Source of the DNA: Desulfofustis sp.
Lineage (GTDB): Bacteria > Desulfobacterota > Desulfobulbia > Desulfobulbales > Desulfocapsaceae
DNA length: 5,724 nucleotides
Assembly (NCBI GenBank): GCA_030145365.1
Contig: JAQYVS010000085.1
Span: 1-5,724, forward strand
Reading direction: 5' to 3'
The position numbers and the translations under genes are program-made. Under the pieces are notes generated by a model, which made no database searches, had not been told where the DNA came from, and saw only the letters and a program-made list of their open reading frames with translations. This document shows positions 4,157 to 5,724 of this stretch, piece after piece. Position 1 is the stretch's first letter. Each line of letters starts with the position of its first letter.

Positions 4157-5724
4157 ATGCTTTGTGAACTAAAAGTTGAAAATCTGGCTCTGATCGAATC
4201 GCTGCACCTGCGTTTTGAGCGCTTAAATGGTGACTCACTGGTCGTTATGACCGGTGAAACAGGAGCCGGTAAATCGATAATGATGCGGGCCATCGGCTTG
4301 CTGAGAGGTGGACGCGGGGCGAAGGACTGGATCAGAAGCGGTGCTGATTCCTGCACGGTGGAAGCGCTATTTGAGGTTGGAGCCCAGTATGGCAGAGTCA
4401 GGGAGCTTCTCGCTCAGAGCGGTTTCGAGGTTGACGCTCAGATTCTTATCAAACGGATCATCGCCAAAAAAGGGCAGAGCCGATTTTACATTAACGGCTC
4501 CATTGCTACGGCAAAAATTGTTTCCGAAATATGTTTTTATCTGTTGTCTATCGCCGGCCAGCACGACCATCAGCAGCTTCTGCTACCGTCTCTGCACCTC
4601 GACTTTATAGACATCTTAGGCGATCATTGGCAGGAACGTGAGGCTTTTAAATCCTTGTATGAATCATGGCGTGCTGCTTTGCAAGAGTTGACTGAATTGC
4701 ACACTAAAGGCCGTGAGCGTGAACAGCGGCGCGACTTCCTCAGTTTTCAGATCAAAGAAATTACCGATATTGACCCGACGGCTGACGAGGATAGTGAACT
4801 CAGCCATGAACGAAACAGGTTGAAAAACGGTGAAGCACTGATCAGGCTGAGCAGAGAGTGTTACGATCTGTTGTCTTCTCCAATAACCGAGCATCTCAGT
4901 GTAATCCGGAAAAATTTGGCACAGCTTCAGGAACTGGATCCCGGGCTTGCCGAGTTGACCGAAGAGTTGACCAGTTACTCGTTTCTGGCAGAAGATTACA
5001 GCGCCAGGCTGCGCATCTATTACGAAGGGCTTGATAACAATCCTTTCCGGCTGGACAGCGTCAATGAGCGACTTGACAAGCTGCAGGGGCTCAAGCGTAA
5101 ATATGGGGAGACATTGGCAGATGTTCTGCTTCATTTGAACACGGCCCGGCAGGAACTGGACGTGCTTGAAAACCTTGATCGTGAGATTGAACAGCAAAGG
5201 GTTAAGACTGAAGATCTGGAACGAAACGTTCTTACGGCCGCGGCAAGACTTTCTGAAGCGAGAAAGAAAACTGCGACTGTCTTGGAACAGGCGATGGCTG
5301 AGGAGTTACGATCGCTTTCTTTTGAACAATCAGGTATCGATGTGCGTTTCCAGCAGGTGGCTGAGAATGCTGAGCAGGTGCGGGCATCAGGGTTCGACCG
5401 GGTTGAGTTCTTTTTTGCTCCAAACCCCGGGGAACCCCCCAGGCCACTGGCAAAAGTTGCCTCCGGCGGAGAACTTTCCCGGCTGATGCTGGCTTTTAAA
5501 TGCCTGCTGGCCGGAAAGGATATGGTTGAGACGGTCATTTTCGATGAGGTGGATACGGGTATAGGCGGTGAGGCGGCGGAGTCGGTGGCCAGAAAAATCA
5601 GAGAACTGGCAGAACATCATCAGGTCATCTGTATCACGCATCTCCCCCAGATTGCAGCTCGAGGCACCAGGCATTTCAGGGTTGATAAAAGGCTTAAACG
5701 CGGCAGAACCCAGACATCAGTCAC
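4157..5724 (+). CDS. recN: DNA repair protein RecN (SMC-like ATPase), 3' end missing
   Basis: The frame runs open from ATG 4157 to the window edge: 522 residues and two bases, against roughly 550-570 for complete RecN, so about 30-45 residues are missing. RecN is a cytoplasmic SMC-like ATPase that acts in double-strand break repair. The N-terminus MLCELKVENLALIESL is typical, and a TAA (4142-4144) just upstream excludes an earlier start. Walker A GETGAGKS is at 33-40, and the Q-loop region GQHDHQQL at about 134-141. The central part is predicted coiled coil, including the family block N-P-F-R-L-D-S-V-x-E-R-L-D around 296-308. The ABC signature SGGELS is at 436-441, Walker B VIFDEVDTGIGG at about 460-471 (D463, E464), and the switch histidine in THLPQIA at 495. 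All ATPase motifs are intact. The ribosome site is weak; AAAAGAG lies 16 bases upstream. An inverted repeat over the -35 suggests damage-inducible control. Confidence 0.97.
   Translation, partial: MLCELKVENLALIESLHLRFERLNGDSLVVMTGETGAGKSIMMRAIGLLRGGRGAKDWIRSGADSCTVEALFEVGAQYGRVRELLAQSGFEVDAQILIKRIIAKKGQSRFYINGSIATAKIVSEICFYLLSIAGQHDHQQLLLPSLHLDFIDILGDHWQEREAFKSLYESWRAALQELTELHTKGREREQRRDFLSFQIKEITDIDPTADEDSELSHERNRLKNGEALIRLSRECYDLLSSPITEHLSVIRKNLAQLQELDPGLAELTEELTSYSFLAEDYSARLRIYYEGLDNNPFRLDSVNERLDKLQGLKRKYGETLADVLLHLNTARQELDVLENLDREIEQQRVKTEDLERNVLTAAARLSEARKKTATVLEQAMAEELRSLSFEQSGIDVRFQQVAENAEQVRASGFDRVEFFFAPNPGEPPRPLAKVASGGELSRLMLAFKCLLAGKDMVETVIFDEVDTGIGGEAAESVARKIRELAEHHQVICITHLPQIAARGTRHFRVDKRLKRGRTQTSV

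Noticed and set aside
4664..5197. 177-codon minus-strand ORF
   Set aside because: It is the antisense of the recN coiled-coil region, whose sense frame has clear family motifs throughout.

Overview
The window looks like a chromosomal segment from a selenocysteine-using Gram-negative bacterium. It most resembles a sulfate- or sulfur-metabolising member of Desulfobacterota (Desulfobulbales-like). I infer this from moderate GC by eye, the gene families present (stand-alone ComEC-like hydrolase, dGTPase, DtxR-type regulator, RecN) and especially an in-frame UGA in a SelW/Rdx-family gene. The taxonomic placement is inference; the genes are read directly.

Layout. Positions 1-495 (+) are the 3' part of a LysM-domain protein with a duplicated 53-54-residue tail. 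Positions 496-886 hold no convincing gene but carry two hairpins, the larger (806-859) placed to terminate the tRNA. A tRNA-Arg(UCG) gene lies on the minus strand (887-963) with an excellent promoter just upstream. Next come two overlapping minus-strand genes: dGTP triphosphohydrolase (dgt, 1899-3098) and, downstream, a membrane-anchored or secreted ComEC-type metallo-beta-lactamase-fold protein (1034-1963). Divergent from dgt is a 71-codon plus-strand gene (3241-3456) that a standard ORF caller breaks at UGA. It encodes a SelW-like CxxU selenoprotein and has a bacterial SECIS-like hairpin directly after the UGA. It converges with a DtxR/MntR-family metal-dependent repressor (3472-3978, minus). 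The 178-base gap to recN holds two inverted repeats and a sigma70-like promoter. recN (4157 onward, plus) is open to the window edge, with 522 residues visible.

How it fits together. dgt and recN both belong to DNA precursor and genome maintenance. The selenoprotein is a probable thiol-redox protein, and the DtxR-type protein senses divalent metal. There is no single obvious pathway; this is a housekeeping neighbourhood of short units. The points most worth attention are the hidden selenoprotein with its recoding element, and the GGTT-N9-AACC inverted repeat overlapping the recN -35 box, a candidate LexA (or DtxR) operator.
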